From Paramoeba atlantica (taxonomy: Eukaryota > Discosea): 64,000 bases of DNA. Each line of letters starts with the position of its first letter. Positions within the stretch are counted from its first letter, which is position 1. The notes below the pieces were generated by a model that had not been told where the DNA came from, did not search any database, and saw only the letters and a program-made list of their open reading frames with translations. Both the position numbers and the translations under genes were made by a program. This document shows, in pieces, positions 9,985 to 19,383 of the stretch. The stretch is taken from positions 186,001 through 250,000 of the forward strand of contig CDRNVI010000055.1 in the NCBI GenBank assembly GCA_977017575.1. Direction: 5' to 3'.

Positions 9985-10135
9985 TGTCCCAGGGCTACGC
10001 TCACAGTTGGGCCTTGCTCGCAAAGGGGGGCTTTTGCCTCCAGAAGCGGGCTACGCTCACAGTTGGGCCTTGCTCGCAGACGGGGGCCTTGCTTGCACAC
10101 TTGGGCTTCGCTGACAGTTGGGCCTTGCCTCCAGA
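9985..10135 (+). repeat. Imperfect tandem repeat (CTACGCTCACAGTTGGGCC)
   Basis: Two close copies and one degenerate copy of a unit containing GGGCTACGCTCACAGTTGGG, then CTTGCTCGCA and a G-run. It lies in the interior of palindrome element copy 1. I see no coding signal. Confidence 0.65.
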
Positions 10136-10169
10136 CATGTAAACGAGATGGTAATGTTCAAATTCCCCC

Positions 10170-10275
10170 CAAAAAAAATCGAGACGAAAAATTCGTGCAG
10201 CAGTGCCCGTTGGATGAATGATTCATCGAACGCACGGTGCGTTCGATGAATTTTCATCGAATGCCCCCCCTGGCC
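10170..10275. repeat. Right arm of palindrome element copy 1
   Basis: Begins with an A-run and TCGAGACGAAAAATTCGTGC, continues with TTCGATGAAT-type palindromes and ends ATGCCCCCCCTGGCC. The same arm, with extra palindromes, recurs at 20243-20432. The last bases are the terminal inverted repeat of the element. Confidence 0.8.
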
Positions 10276-10344
10276 AAATTTTCATCATGGGCTGAAAAAG
10301 GACTACATGTTTTCGTACGTCCCACTTGGGGATTAGCATCCCAC

Positions 10345-11124
10345 ACGGGGAGATCGCATCGTCGGTGCGTGACAGACTGACACGATGTCAACTAATGGCC
10401 ATCGACAAACCGCAGAACGGAATACGACCGATTGCAATTGGGGAGACTCTATTGAAAGTATGTGGCTCGATCCTTCTAAACAGGAAACTGAAGAAATTTT
10501 TCCAGCCTGTCCAAAGAGGGATCCTCCAAAAGAATGCGTGCGAGGGAATTGTTCACGAGCTGCTCGATGAATATGACAAGGGACACGCCATTTTGGCGAT
10601 CGATTATAAGAATGCCTACAATACCACCACGCGTCAAGCAATCTTCGAAGCACTCAAGAAAGACGGCATCTTCAAACCTTTCATGCGGATTTTTAATCTT
10701 GAGTACGGGGACTCGTCTGATCTGCTCTTCTTTGCCAATAACTCGCTCCATTCGATCGTGAAGAGCACTTCTGGCGTTCGACAGGGCTCAGCGCTTTCGT
10801 CACTATACTTCTGTGCCCTGATACAGGATTCGCTCAAAGAAATCGAAGAGTCCTTTCCAGATGTAACGGTTCGAGCGTACATGGACGACATAACCTTGTC
10901 ATCAACAAATCCCCTATCCTTGCAGACCGCCTTTCTACACCTGCACGAATCTTCACGACTTCTGGGACTGGAAATGAACTTCCAGAAATGCGAATGGTTC
11001 AAGAAAACAGACACTCCATGGACGCCCCAAACTCTGCAAGCGATGGGGGTAGCCTGCCCGCAAGAAACAGTGAAAATTCTAGGTGCATATATCGGACAGG
11101 ACGAGATGGTAAGTGAATGCCTAA
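10345..11124 (+). pseudogene. LINE group A2 reverse transcriptase fragment
   Basis: Reads GEIASSVRDRLTRCQLMAIDKP, NGIRPIAIGE (RT motif 1), AIDYKNAYN (motif A), TSGVRQGSALSSLYF (motif B), YMDDITLSS (motif C) and ILGAYIGQDE (motif E). These are subgroup A2 signatures, as in LINEs F and D. The frame then joins, with a frame change at about 11124, to a C-terminal part that looks like subgroup A1. About 110 residues of thumb are missing at the join. The N-terminus is absent. Confidence 0.8.
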
Positions 11125-12146
11125 AGAAAAGTGGGGTTAACGCCCACTGATCTCTTGCGAAAATCGGCGTATGAAGCATCAAGGCACAGTGCTCTTGAAC
11201 GACTTAATTCCTATTCAGTTCGAGCACCCAGTCTCACGTCTCCATCGCCGGTGGGAAATGAAGATCAGATAACCCCCCCCCCCCACGATGAATTTGTAAC
11301 TGAAGCAAAGCTTAACAGGGCCATTAAAGAATCGTTGAGTAAGGACCCGAAAATTGCACCAGTGCTGAGAGCAGCAAGTGAAAAAGGGAACTCCGCGTGG
11401 CTTCATTCGACGGCAAAGTTAGTGCCTTCCAAATTCTTCACATTAGCTTTGATGCCACGTCTTGGTCTAAGCCACCCTCGTATTCCCGAAAGTCTGCAAT
11501 GCCCAGGATGTCGCACCCTTCTGGATTCTTCATCAGCCTTTTCGCACATAGCTGGATGCGTCCAGTGTTCCGGAAATAATACAACAATGAAACATAATAA
11601 TCTGGTGCGTATTATCTATGAACTGTGCATGAAGGCGGGTGTGCCATGCGAAAGGGAACCTCGACAGTTTACTTCTTATAAATGCTCTACATGCGGGGAA
11701 TCGTTCCCACAATGGCGAAAAAGTGATCATCAAAAAGTTTGTAGAAATGCGAGCCTCCATCGGTCAGGACCTGACATTGTAATACATTGGGCAACTGGGG
11801 AAATCTTTTATGACCTAACAATAATTCACGAGCTGGCGCCCACTAATGCACGGAAACGTAGCGGTACCCTGATGAGAGAGGCCATTACGCGCAAGCACAG
11901 CACATACGTGGCTTCCGGGATGATACCTCAAGAGCGTTTCGTATGCCTCCCAGTCCTCTCCGGTGGTGCTATGCATCACGGGCTCCGGCACTTGTTGCAT
12001 ACATTGGCGGACTGCAGCTGACTTGATAGGGTCCGAACACAAACGAATTTTCGCTGCGCCTGAAGGAGTTAAATGGGTCGATTGTATTCTCTCAGCTGAG
12101 AAATTATTTATCTAATGACGATTCACAAAACATGGGCCTCTAGAAT
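11125..12146 (+). pseudogene. LINE group A1-like zinc motif and REL endonuclease
   Basis: Starts in the conserved LGLTP motif, then gives CPGCRTLLDSSSAFSHIAGC (zinc motif), RIIYELCMKAGVPCEREPRQ and HRSGPDIVIHWATGEIFYDL (REL catalytic block), and IIHELAPTNA. The long frame ends at 12021 after LADCS. The expected tail (FSLRLKELNGSIVFSQLRN) resumes in another frame and ends with TAG near 12144, so there is a frameshift near 12015. The C-terminus resembles A1 copies (44075, 25650), whereas the RT upstream is A2. The copy is therefore chimeric. Confidence 0.8.
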
Positions 12147-13266
12147 TTGACATTAAAAACAAAAACCTTGGAAACTTGAAGAAAAAAAAAGTATAATTAA
12201 TATAGCTATTATAAGTTTACGGTATGGGATATAAGGTAGAGGGAAGATAATGGGGGGTAAAGGAGATCGGCTGTCCACCCATACCCTTGTCAACTGTCTA
12301 ATAAAAACGAAGAAGAAAGGTAACTTCTCCTCCTAGAGGTCAGTGCAACCTGAATGTTATCACACTGTTGTTTCAAAACCGTACAAAAAACAGAGAAACG
12401 TGCCGCGTCGATGTACAGCGTTTGTTGCAAAGGTGCTGGAGGTATTAAACGGAGAAAAAGAGCTTGATCAGAAAACCTAAAAAAATCATCGTCGGAACCC
12501 ATAAACAGACGACAGTGCTAGGGAAGACGACGAGGAAGTCACTACCTTGTTTTCCCGTGTCATGGGGGGAACATCCACTGGTTTGACAAGTGATAGATTG
12601 ATCCACCAAACGCTAAAGTGGAACTAATTTAAAAATTAATTCCTTAATTTAAAACATTTCACTTCAGATAGTAAAAAACCGTAGCCATAGTTTCGCTTCA
12701 GTTGTGGGTGATCAAAAATTGGAGTGGGCTAGTGGGTCAGATTTTGTTGGAGTAAACCAGACTTTTAAGCGTGCTTATTTAGCCATGAGAAATAGATTTG
12801 AAGAAGTATGCGTGTAATACGTAATTATACTAAAGAGCTAATGTAGGTATGTCAAACGCGTTCTAGAACCACTTTATTCATTCTCGAACATCCTTATTTA
12901 ATTTACTAGTAATATAAAAGAATTTGGAATACCTAGAGAGGATTTACAAGACACCAAGCAAAACCACAGAAAAACTTAGATACGACGTATAACAAACCGT
13001 TGCTGTGGACGGAAAATGTATTATCTATTAACCAGTTATTTTAGCGTATAATGTTGTAATGACGCAAAATGCTCGGGAATATAAGATGCCCTAAGCCCCA
13101 TTGATAAAAAAGGAGCAGTGCCCCTGACCTATTTCCACCATTGTAGCTTCCAAAACAAACATCCAAAAAATTCCAAAAGACAGTCACCATTCAAATTTCG
13201 AATGAGATTAAAATCATACGAATAACAAATGCGTAACATTACATGGCAAATTAAACATAGTTGGAC
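12147..13266. other. AT-rich stretch without recognisable gene
   Basis: After the LINE tail come an A-rich run (about 12180) and about 1.1 kb of AT-rich DNA. The frames are short and I recognise none of them; a 70-residue minus frame at 12290-12502 has no visible family. I see no palindrome array, SL or LINE similarity. It may hold the 3' UTR of the LINE and the 3' region of the minus-strand ORF that ends at 13267. Confidence 0.5.
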
Positions 13267-14277
13267 TTATGGCACCGCCTTAGCCCGCATAAAATCCTTG
13301 TATGATCGACATTCATCCGGTCTAGCTTCCGGAGCACGTGTGATTATTTCTTCCTGCGCACGCTTCATGATATTTGCATTGCGAAAAGTGCTCCATTTCT
13401 TTTGCAAGGATTGTGCCGTACGTTCCTGAAGACGTTCGTCGTGAAAACGCAAAGTCTCCCAAATAGCAAACATTTTCTTTGGCATAAAAGTTTTTTGACC
13501 AGTTTTACCGTCCTGCAGGGCTCGATGCGCGTGATTCAAGAACGTGTCGTACTCGTGGATAGACCATATGTCACGAGTTGTGCGCTCAGGATTAATTTTT
13601 TCCGTCCGAGAGGGCGCTTGTACTGGCTGAGTTCCCATAGCCCCCTCCGGATGGAGATCTGGTTTCCTTCGGTGGCCCACACAGATGGAGTCGAGGTTCA
13701 CGATGGGAGTAGGTGCTCGAGTCTCTTGTTCAAAGATGGCGTTTTCAACAATGGATAAATTTGAATCTACGAGTTGTGAAAACCGCAGAGCAGGGCATGG
13801 TGATGATGTGAGCTGTACACCTGCAACTAAATTGCACCCGTTCGCCAGGAAACAAGGTATAAAACGTGTTTCGTTCTCCTCGTAGTCCAAGAGAACAAGA
13901 GGAGGAACTACGTCAATATCCTCATGGTAGGCCACAAGCACTGGGACGCCTAAGATTGACGCAAGGGCTCGGCATACCCACAGAATAAAACCTAACTTCT
14001 CGTATGCGGGTACATCATCTACAATTTTGGGAAATGAAGTGCACGCCAGACTGTCCTGCGCTAGTGGTGCGTAGAAGTCAGGAAAAGCACGTACATGGTT
14101 AGAGAGTGCCTTGCAAATAGATGCATGAGTATAACTTTGTTCGTCAGCCACAACAAGATTTACGGCGACTACTAATGAATCCAGAAAACTAGGGCCACAT
14201 TCCACCATCTTCACATGTTTGGATGACAAAACATTTCGACTTGAGGCTGCGGAATTACTGTAAAAAGTATAGAATCT
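13267..14277 (-). CDS. Unknown protein with possible cysteine-protease-like N-part and Myb/SANT-like C-part; 5' end cut
   Basis: The minus frame is open from about 14277, where the SL of LINE B abuts it, down to a stop at 13267. There is no ATG near the 5' end and the first in-frame ATG is internal (KHVKMVECGP). The N-terminal half (ECGPSFLDSLVV, then WVCRALASILGVPVLVAYHE) recalls the layout of OTU-type proteases, which some REL-type LINEs encode, but I cannot point to a full catalytic triad. The C-terminal part (DIWSIHEYDTFLNHAHRAL, later FHDERLQERTAQSLQKKW) has the tryptophan spacing of Myb/SANT-like DNA-binding domains. The gene appears truncated at its 5' end by the LINE B insertion. It may be a host gene or an ORF of another transposon. 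Confidence 0.45.
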   Translation of the reverse strand, partial: RFYTFYSNSAASSRNVLSSKHVKMVECGPSFLDSLVVAVNLVVADEQSYTHASICKALSNHVRAFPDFYAPLAQDSLACTSFPKIVDDVPAYEKLGFILWVCRALASILGVPVLVAYHEDIDVVPPLVLLDYEENETRFIPCFLANGCNLVAGVQLTSSPCPALRFSQLVDSNLSIVENAIFEQETRAPTPIVNLDSICVGHRRKPDLHPEGAMGTQPVQAPSRTEKINPERTTRDIWSIHEYDTFLNHAHRALQDGKTGQKTFMPKKMFAIWETLRFHDERLQERTAQSLQKKWSTFRNANIMKRAQEEIITRAPEARPDECRSYKDFMRAKAVP

Positions 14278-14279
14278 TT

Positions 14280-14311
14280 AACGATAAAGATACAGTTTCT
14301 GTACCTTGTTG
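14280..14311 (+). other. Genomic spliced-leader exon copy (SL-2)
   Basis: Same 32 bases as SL-1 and SL-4, preceded by AATCTTT and followed by ATTTATTTTC, not GT. The start codon of LINE B is 30 bases downstream (ATG at 14341). This shows the SL on a LINE of a lineage other than A. Confidence 0.85.
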
Positions 14312-14340
14312 ATTTATTTTCTTAATCTTTCTCACGTTCC

Positions 14341-17300
14341 ATGGTTCTAACTCGCTCTAAAGCAAAACAGGAATCCAACTTTGATCGCGAAGCGGGCGCA
14401 CACAAGCTCGGTTCATGGGACCAGTTTCAGGCAAACAAAGACCTGGTTAAAGGCGCTAGCACATACAAGGAAGAGCTGTACACGACACCACTTCCGCCGG
14501 ATCCTTCATCAGAATTAGAACAACGGGCCGAAGACATTGCCCTCAGCATTACGAACTCCATCGAAGGCGTGACACCAGACACAGGGCGTCAGCAAACGAG
14601 CTCGGAAGAAGAATTATTTTCCAGCGTCCGTCCCACCGAGAATTCCGTTTTCCAGTTCGAAGGGGCCGCTCCTTCTTCACTCAGCCAATCGAAATCTACA
14701 AACAAGGCTGTGAAGGAGAAATGCGAGCGCCACAACCGGGGGATAGCTCGTACCGAATACAATTATGACGACGACAAATTAATTTTCCCCGACCTGACGT
14801 CTCAAGACCTCGACTTTTCGTTGAGCGGTGGAACCAAAGTAAGGAAAAAGAAAAAGCGCCCTAAAGGGATCTCACTTTCCCAGCTACATACCCAGTTATG
14901 CACCGAGTCTGGGGGCGACAGTGATGACCGTGACTCCACAGATGCGTCAACAAGTGTTCACAGCTCTCCGGCTGAATCACCCCTGAAGAAGTTAACCCCG
15001 AAAACGGCTGTAGGCAAACGTAAACGTCCCCAGCAGGTGTCGAAAACTACCTCTCCTGACGCCCCCAAAGCCGAAACAATGAACAATGCCCCCGAACCGA
15101 CCCCAACCCAAAACTGTGCGATAGAAAAAACACACACCACGCATGAAAATACGCGAAAATGTCCCTTCGAGGGATGTACTTGGAAAACAGGGCCCCACGG
15201 GGGCCAATGGCAGGCATTCCACAACCACGTAGCAAACAGACACGGTGATGAGGTCCCAGACGAGTGGTGGAAAGACGAAGGACGTTTTAGGTGTCATGAT
15301 TGCAATAAACATTATGATCAAGGCAAACGGGAAACCCATGACAAGATCTGCATGTTCCGCCATTCCTCTCCTCAAAGCCGTCCGTCGCCCTCGACGAGCA
15401 GTGCCGATCCTGTTCTAAGCCCCAATGTGGACTCGAATGCTCTGCCTGCCCTTAACTCACCTTCCACACCCTCTCATCAAAGCGTAGTAAGCGAAAACGT
15501 GAAAGTTTCCGACACACCCCTTCCGAGTTTATCCTCTATCAGTGCGCTACTTATTAACACTTGCAAGGACATCCCCAACAGTTGCCGACAAGAATGGGCT
15601 AAAACACTCTGCGGTTGCTTATCCACAGCAGCGAGAGAGAACACGCTCGAGGCATGGACACTCCTCGCCATGCTGCCCAAATGCGTCCTACCCGCCCCTC
15701 ATCGCGGAGGTAACCGCGCAAAAGCCTCTTACGCCTCCCATGTAAAGAAGTGCCTCGCGAGATGGTCCAACAAAGATTTCCTGGCGCTTTGGAAAGAAGC
15801 TGTCTCGAGTGTATCACGCAAAAAGAAAAATGTACCACAAGCGCTTACCATAGACGAAGAAGTAAAGAAAGCGGCTTTACGGGCAGAACGGCTTGTCCGC
15901 GACGCGGAGCTCTCCCGCGCCATGACAGCATTAACTTCGGAACCACTTGCCCCTGACGACGACGCCACCTACTCGAAGCTCCAGGCAAAGCATCCTCAGA
16001 GACTTGACAGCACTTTCAACGTGGCAAGCCCTTCAGCGCCGGAAGCAAAACCGCTTGAAGCAACGGAAGACGAAGTAGCCGAGGCCCTAGCGACTTTCCA
16101 CCGAGGGTCCTCGGGAGGGGCCTTCGGTATGCGGCCGGAGCACGTTCAGGCCGCGATGCAGTACCATCACGACGCGTACACCGATCCTCTGGGCACGCTT
16201 ACGAAGTTTACCAATCACTTGCTCGCAGGAAAAGCACCGTTGGAAGTCAAAGATTATTTTGCGGGTGGTCGGTTATGCGCCCTGAAAAAGGGTGAACACG
16301 ATGTTCGTCCAATTGCTGCCGGAGAAACCCTTCGCCGCTTGGCAAGCAAAGTTGCCTGCCTCTCCGCAAAGTTCAAGGCCCGAAAACTCTTCAGAGGGCA
16401 CCAGTACGGCGTAGCCACACCTGCTGGAGCCGAGCGCATCATCCACCTCTGTCGGAAGACCTTCGCCGAACATATTGAGGATGACGACTTCCTGCTATGC
16501 AAAGTCGACCTCAAAAACGCTTTCAATAACGTCTCACGGGATTTCTTTGTGGCCCTAACACGCCAGCATTTCCCTGAGCTGGGTGCGTACGTGGAGTGGT
16601 GTTACAACACTCAAAGCATTCTGACCTTTGGCTCACGCTTTATCGAATCATCTGAAGGGGTGCAACAAGGCGACCCCCTGGGCCCTCTGCTCTTTTCGCT
16701 TGTGATGAAAGAAGTTTCCCTACAAATCCACACTGCCGCTCCGAAACTCGCTTTAAACCTGTGGTACTTGGACGACGGGATACTCGCCGGTCCATCCTGC
16801 GACGTTCGGCACGCACTAGACGTGATCGCGATGTCCGGCCCGAAATGGGGATTGCATATCAACGTGGCCAAGTGCGAGATCGCAACACACCCAGCTTCCT
16901 CCCATCGTTGCTCACTTTTCCCTGACATCTCCGGTCTGAACACGAATTCGGCAGGAAATTTTCATATTTTGGGGAGTCCAATTGGTTCGACAGAATTTTG
17001 CTGCGAATTCTTTCTCAAGAACACAATCGACATGGCAGAGGAATCTCTCGAGGCCATAGCTACACTTGAAGATCCCCAGGTGGCCCTTTCCCTCATACGC
17101 CACTGTACTGGTTTCTGTAAAATGGTTTACTCGCTCAGGACTACCCCGACAACGGAACTTCAAGATATCTGCCAACGCTTAGATGATGCCGTCCAGCGCA
17201 CTATTGAACACTTCTTCCGTCCTTTGAGTGATGGGGCGCGACGCCAGGCGCAACGCGAAAAGCGGTACGGGGGGTTGGGCCTTCGGTCGGCGGGGGAACA

Positions 17301-18384
17301 TTCGAGTGCGGCTTACGTTGCCTCCGTAGCTTTCTCAACGGACAAAGACCGTTGGGACCCAGCGGACGCTGAGGGCTTTGACCATGCCGTGCGGGAGGTG
17401 AACAGGCGTGCCGGAAAGACGGTGGTCCAACAAGGCGGCAAAATTCCGAAAAGTATGGCTTTGGCGACTGATTCTCCGTATACCGACGCGCAGGAATCCG
17501 GAACAGAACCGGTGATTCCCCGACAACGCGACCTTAGCCACGCCATCGCCAACCAGGAATTTCACGAGGCATTTGCGAAAGCTGACCTTCGCACACGGGC
17601 CAGATGGATATCAGAAACAGGAGAAGGAGCCTCAGAATGGGCTTTTGTGATCCCCTCCAAGAAAACCGGTCTGGCTTTCACACCGACGGAGTTTCGCACC
17701 CTCACACGCTGGTGGCTAGGGGACCCAATCTATCCAGCGTCCCGGCCTTGTCCTATGGAAAAATGCACGCTACCGCTAGATCCCGAGGGTGACCACGCTC
17801 TGGGGTGCAAAAGCGGGCATGGTATAATCGCACGCCACAACGCACTAGCGGCACAGTTTACTTCTGAATGTAAAAAGGCCGGTTTCACCCCGCGGAGAGA
17901 AGTGAGTCTGGGCAACAAGGGTCCTGGGGGCGCCCTCACCAGGCCCGGAGACGTGTTCATCCCTACAATCGGGCTAGGCCAGTCTCTTGTATTAGACTTC
18001 GCCGTCACTCATGTTCAGCAACCAAAGTATACGGACTTAGTCCGTGATGCTAACTGGGTGACGGCGGGGTCTTTTGCGGAACGATACGCCACCGAAAACA
18101 AAAAGAAGCAAAGAGAGGAAGCAGAGTTTGCACGCCATCGATTTGGAGCGATGGTCGTGGAATCTTATGGAGCGTGGAGTCGAAGCGCCTTTGCGATCCT
18201 CAAGGAGGTTTCCGTCTCTCGTGCGGCATACTCCGGGGGTACCCTTTCGAACGGGGAAGCCTTACACCAATTGGTGACGTCACTTAACATCACTCTGATG
18301 CGGACACAGGCTCGGATGCTGGTACTCCGACTTCCCGCGGCGGTCCCTGACACGGCTCTCCTTGGATATGGGAACGATGAGTAA
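14341..18384 (+). CDS. LINE group B polyprotein: zinc fingers, reverse transcriptase, REL endonuclease
   Basis: An intact 1347-residue ORF. It starts MVLTRSKAKQ, sharing the TRSKAK motif with group A. Two zinc fingers follow: CPFEGC...HNHVANRH near residue 273 and CHDCNKHY...HDKIC near 320. In the RT, DVRPIAAGETLRRLASK is motif 1, KVDLKNAFNN (near 714) motif A, EGVQQGDPLGPLLF (near 773) motif B, WYLDDGILAG (near 808) motif C and GLHINVAKCE motif D. The C-terminus has CPMEKC...GDHALGC near 1136, then RPGDVFIP and LVLDFAVTH (near 1200-1220), the restriction-like endonuclease core. It belongs with R2/HERO/NeSL-type, single-ORF LINEs. It would nick DNA and prime cDNA synthesis on its own mRNA. 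All motifs look intact, so the copy could be active. Confidence 0.9.
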   Translation: MVLTRSKAKQESNFDREAGAHKLGSWDQFQANKDLVKGASTYKEELYTTPLPPDPSSELEQRAEDIALSITNSIEGVTPDTGRQQTSSEEELFSSVRPTENSVFQFEGAAPSSLSQSKSTNKAVKEKCERHNRGIARTEYNYDDDKLIFPDLTSQDLDFSLSGGTKVRKKKKRPKGISLSQLHTQLCTESGGDSDDRDSTDASTSVHSSPAESPLKKLTPKTAVGKRKRPQQVSKTTSPDAPKAETMNNAPEPTPTQNCAIEKTHTTHENTRKCPFEGCTWKTGPHGGQWQAFHNHVANRHGDEVPDEWWKDEGRFRCHDCNKHYDQGKRETHDKICMFRHSSPQSRPSPSTSSADPVLSPNVDSNALPALNSPSTPSHQSVVSENVKVSDTPLPSLSSISALLINTCKDIPNSCRQEWAKTLCGCLSTAARENTLEAWTLLAMLPKCVLPAPHRGGNRAKASYASHVKKCLARWSNKDFLALWKEAVSSVSRKKKNVPQALTIDEEVKKAALRAERLVRDAELSRAMTALTSEPLAPDDDATYSKLQAKHPQRLDSTFNVASPSAPEAKPLEATEDEVAEALATFHRGSSGGAFGMRPEHVQAAMQYHHDAYTDPLGTLTKFTNHLLAGKAPLEVKDYFAGGRLCALKKGEHDVRPIAAGETLRRLASKVACLSAKFKARKLFRGHQYGVATPAGAERIIHLCRKTFAEHIEDDDFLLCKVDLKNAFNNVSRDFFVALTRQHFPELGAYVEWCYNTQSILTFGSRFIESSEGVQQGDPLGPLLFSLVMKEVSLQIHTAAPKLALNLWYLDDGILAGPSCDVRHALDVIAMSGPKWGLHINVAKCEIATHPASSHRCSLFPDISGLNTNSAGNFHILGSPIGSTEFCCEFFLKNTIDMAEESLEAIATLEDPQVALSLIRHCTGFCKMVYSLRTTPTTELQDICQRLDDAVQRTIEHFFRPLSDGARRQAQREKRYGGLGLRSAGEHSSAAYVASVAFSTDKDRWDPADAEGFDHAVREVNRRAGKTVVQQGGKIPKSMALATDSPYTDAQESGTEPVIPRQRDLSHAIANQEFHEAFAKADLRTRARWISETGEGASEWAFVIPSKKTGLAFTPTEFRTLTRWWLGDPIYPASRPCPMEKCTLPLDPEGDHALGCKSGHGIIARHNALAAQFTSECKKAGFTPRREVSLGNKGPGGALTRPGDVFIPTIGLGQSLVLDFAVTHVQQPKYTDLVRDANWVTAGSFAERYATENKKKQREEAEFARHRFGAMVVESYGAWSRSAFAILKEVSVSRAAYSGGTLSNGEALHQLVTSLNITLMRTQARMLVLRLPAAVPDTALLGYGNDE

Positions 18385-18810
18385 TTCGGTCCTCCCCAAT
18401 CATTTAACAGCCGCAGGGGGGGGTGTTTCTCTGCGAAAGGGGGGGGGGGCAAGGGGGGGTACCAAGTCACTAACCGACGTGCCGTCACGGGTCTTAGTTT
18501 TGGTGCGGGAGTGATTTGATTAGGGGTGGATTTCGGGTAGAATTGTTTGCTCGACACAGGCCCGCGCCTGCGCCCTCCCGTATAACAAGGGAAGGGTTCA
18601 CAAGTCAGGCCGTGGAGAGGTCGAAAGACCCGGTCCGGAACGCGCGAATGGATTGGGCATAGATTGCTTGTTTTTATTGTTATTGTTTTTATTGTTCTTA
18701 TACTTACGGGAGATCGAATTGCTAGTTTTGGGCTCCAAAATATGAAATTGCTAATTTGATTGCTTGTTTTAAAATCATATACCCCCCCCCAATAAAAAAA
18801 AAAGAAAAAG
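18385..18810 (+). other. 3' UTR of LINE B with conserved structured segment
   Basis: G- and C-runs follow the stop codon. A segment at about 18552-18665 recurs, inverted, at 39085-39205 and 58625-58745: it contains CAGGCCCGCGCCTGCGCC and GGTCGAAAGACC. GGTC-GAAA-GACC can form a GNRA-capped hairpin. Conservation in three copies while the flanks drift suggests an RNA structure recognised by the element's RT. Confidence 0.65.
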
Positions 18811-19287
18811 ATGGACAAACACAAGTGTCTCTTTCGCCGTCTTCGACTCATGGGACCGAGCAACCTATCCCTCGCAATTCTGAATCGGTGCACCATCCCC
18901 CGTCAAGACTATCACCTCCGAGTACACAAGCCCGAAGCATCCCTTGAAATCGCCCAGCAGTTCGACGCGGAAGTAGGCAGTATTATTCAGCATTGGTTTA
19001 ATGCAACGGGCCCTACTGCAAAACTCGCCACACTTCCGCAATATCTCGGCGGACTCGGACTTACTCCGTCATGTTTGAAGCAAAAGCACTTTTTCCAAGC
19101 GTCTCGCAAAGCCATTGAAGAGCAATCCAAAACCAATAACGCTCCGGTGGTCATAGCGGGATCCAAGCGAAACAGGGCTCTGAACGAACGTGACAGCCAG
19201 AAGAATGATACTTCCAAGCGATTAGCCATGAAAGCAATACGATCTGACTATGATTCAAAGCAAATCATATACTTAGCCCTCATCTAG
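18811..19287 (+). pseudogene. LINE group A2 thumb-region fragment
   Basis: Reads KHKCLFRRLRLMGPSNLSLA, then RQDYHLRVHKPEASLEIA and LGGLGLTPS, matching LINEs F and D between RT motif E and the zinc motif. It ends with a stop after IIYLALI, where similarity has already faded. RT and endonuclease are absent. It abuts the A-rich 3' end of LINE B. Confidence 0.75.
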
Positions 19288-19383
19288 TTTGCCCATTAGA
19301 AGAATGATGATATCATATCTTTTAAGATAGAGTATTTTGAGGATGTAACTAACTTGCGCATATGACGCTGTTAGGTGCATCCC

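Larger units (their letters stand above)
8937..10275. mobile_element. Palindrome-armed TIR element, copy 1, with 8-bp target duplication
   Basis: The ends are inverted: the left begins GGGGAGGGGGGGCACTCGATG, and the right, read inward, begins GGCCAGGGGGGGCATTCGATG. The 8-bp sequence AAATTTTC directly flanks both ends (8929-8936 and 10276-10283). Subterminal arms are arrays of palindromes built from TTCGATGAAT/ATTCATCGAA (8945-9085 and 10200-10262). The interior holds a GC-rich repeat unit (9257-9736), an SL exon plus LINE N-terminus (9760-9975) and a tandem block (9985-10135). No transposase was seen. An 8-bp duplication fits hAT-like DNA transposons, but the G-rich ends are not typical. I call it a non-autonomous DNA element of unknown superfamily. 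Confidence 0.75.
14280..18810 (+). mobile_element. LINE group B, full length, SL at 5' end and A-rich 3' end
   Basis: SL exon (14280-14311), a short T-rich leader, an uninterrupted 1347-codon ORF and a 3' UTR of about 400 bp ending in an A-rich run (AATAAAAAAAAAAGAAAAAG, 18791-18810). It cuts the minus-strand ORF at 13267-14277 at its 5' side and adjoins an A2 LINE fragment at its 3' side, so the two flanks are unrelated and no target duplication could be confirmed. A 5'-truncated, nested second copy lies in opposite orientation at 20433-23813, and 3' ends of relatives lie at 38877-39661 and 58377-58775. Confidence 0.85.
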
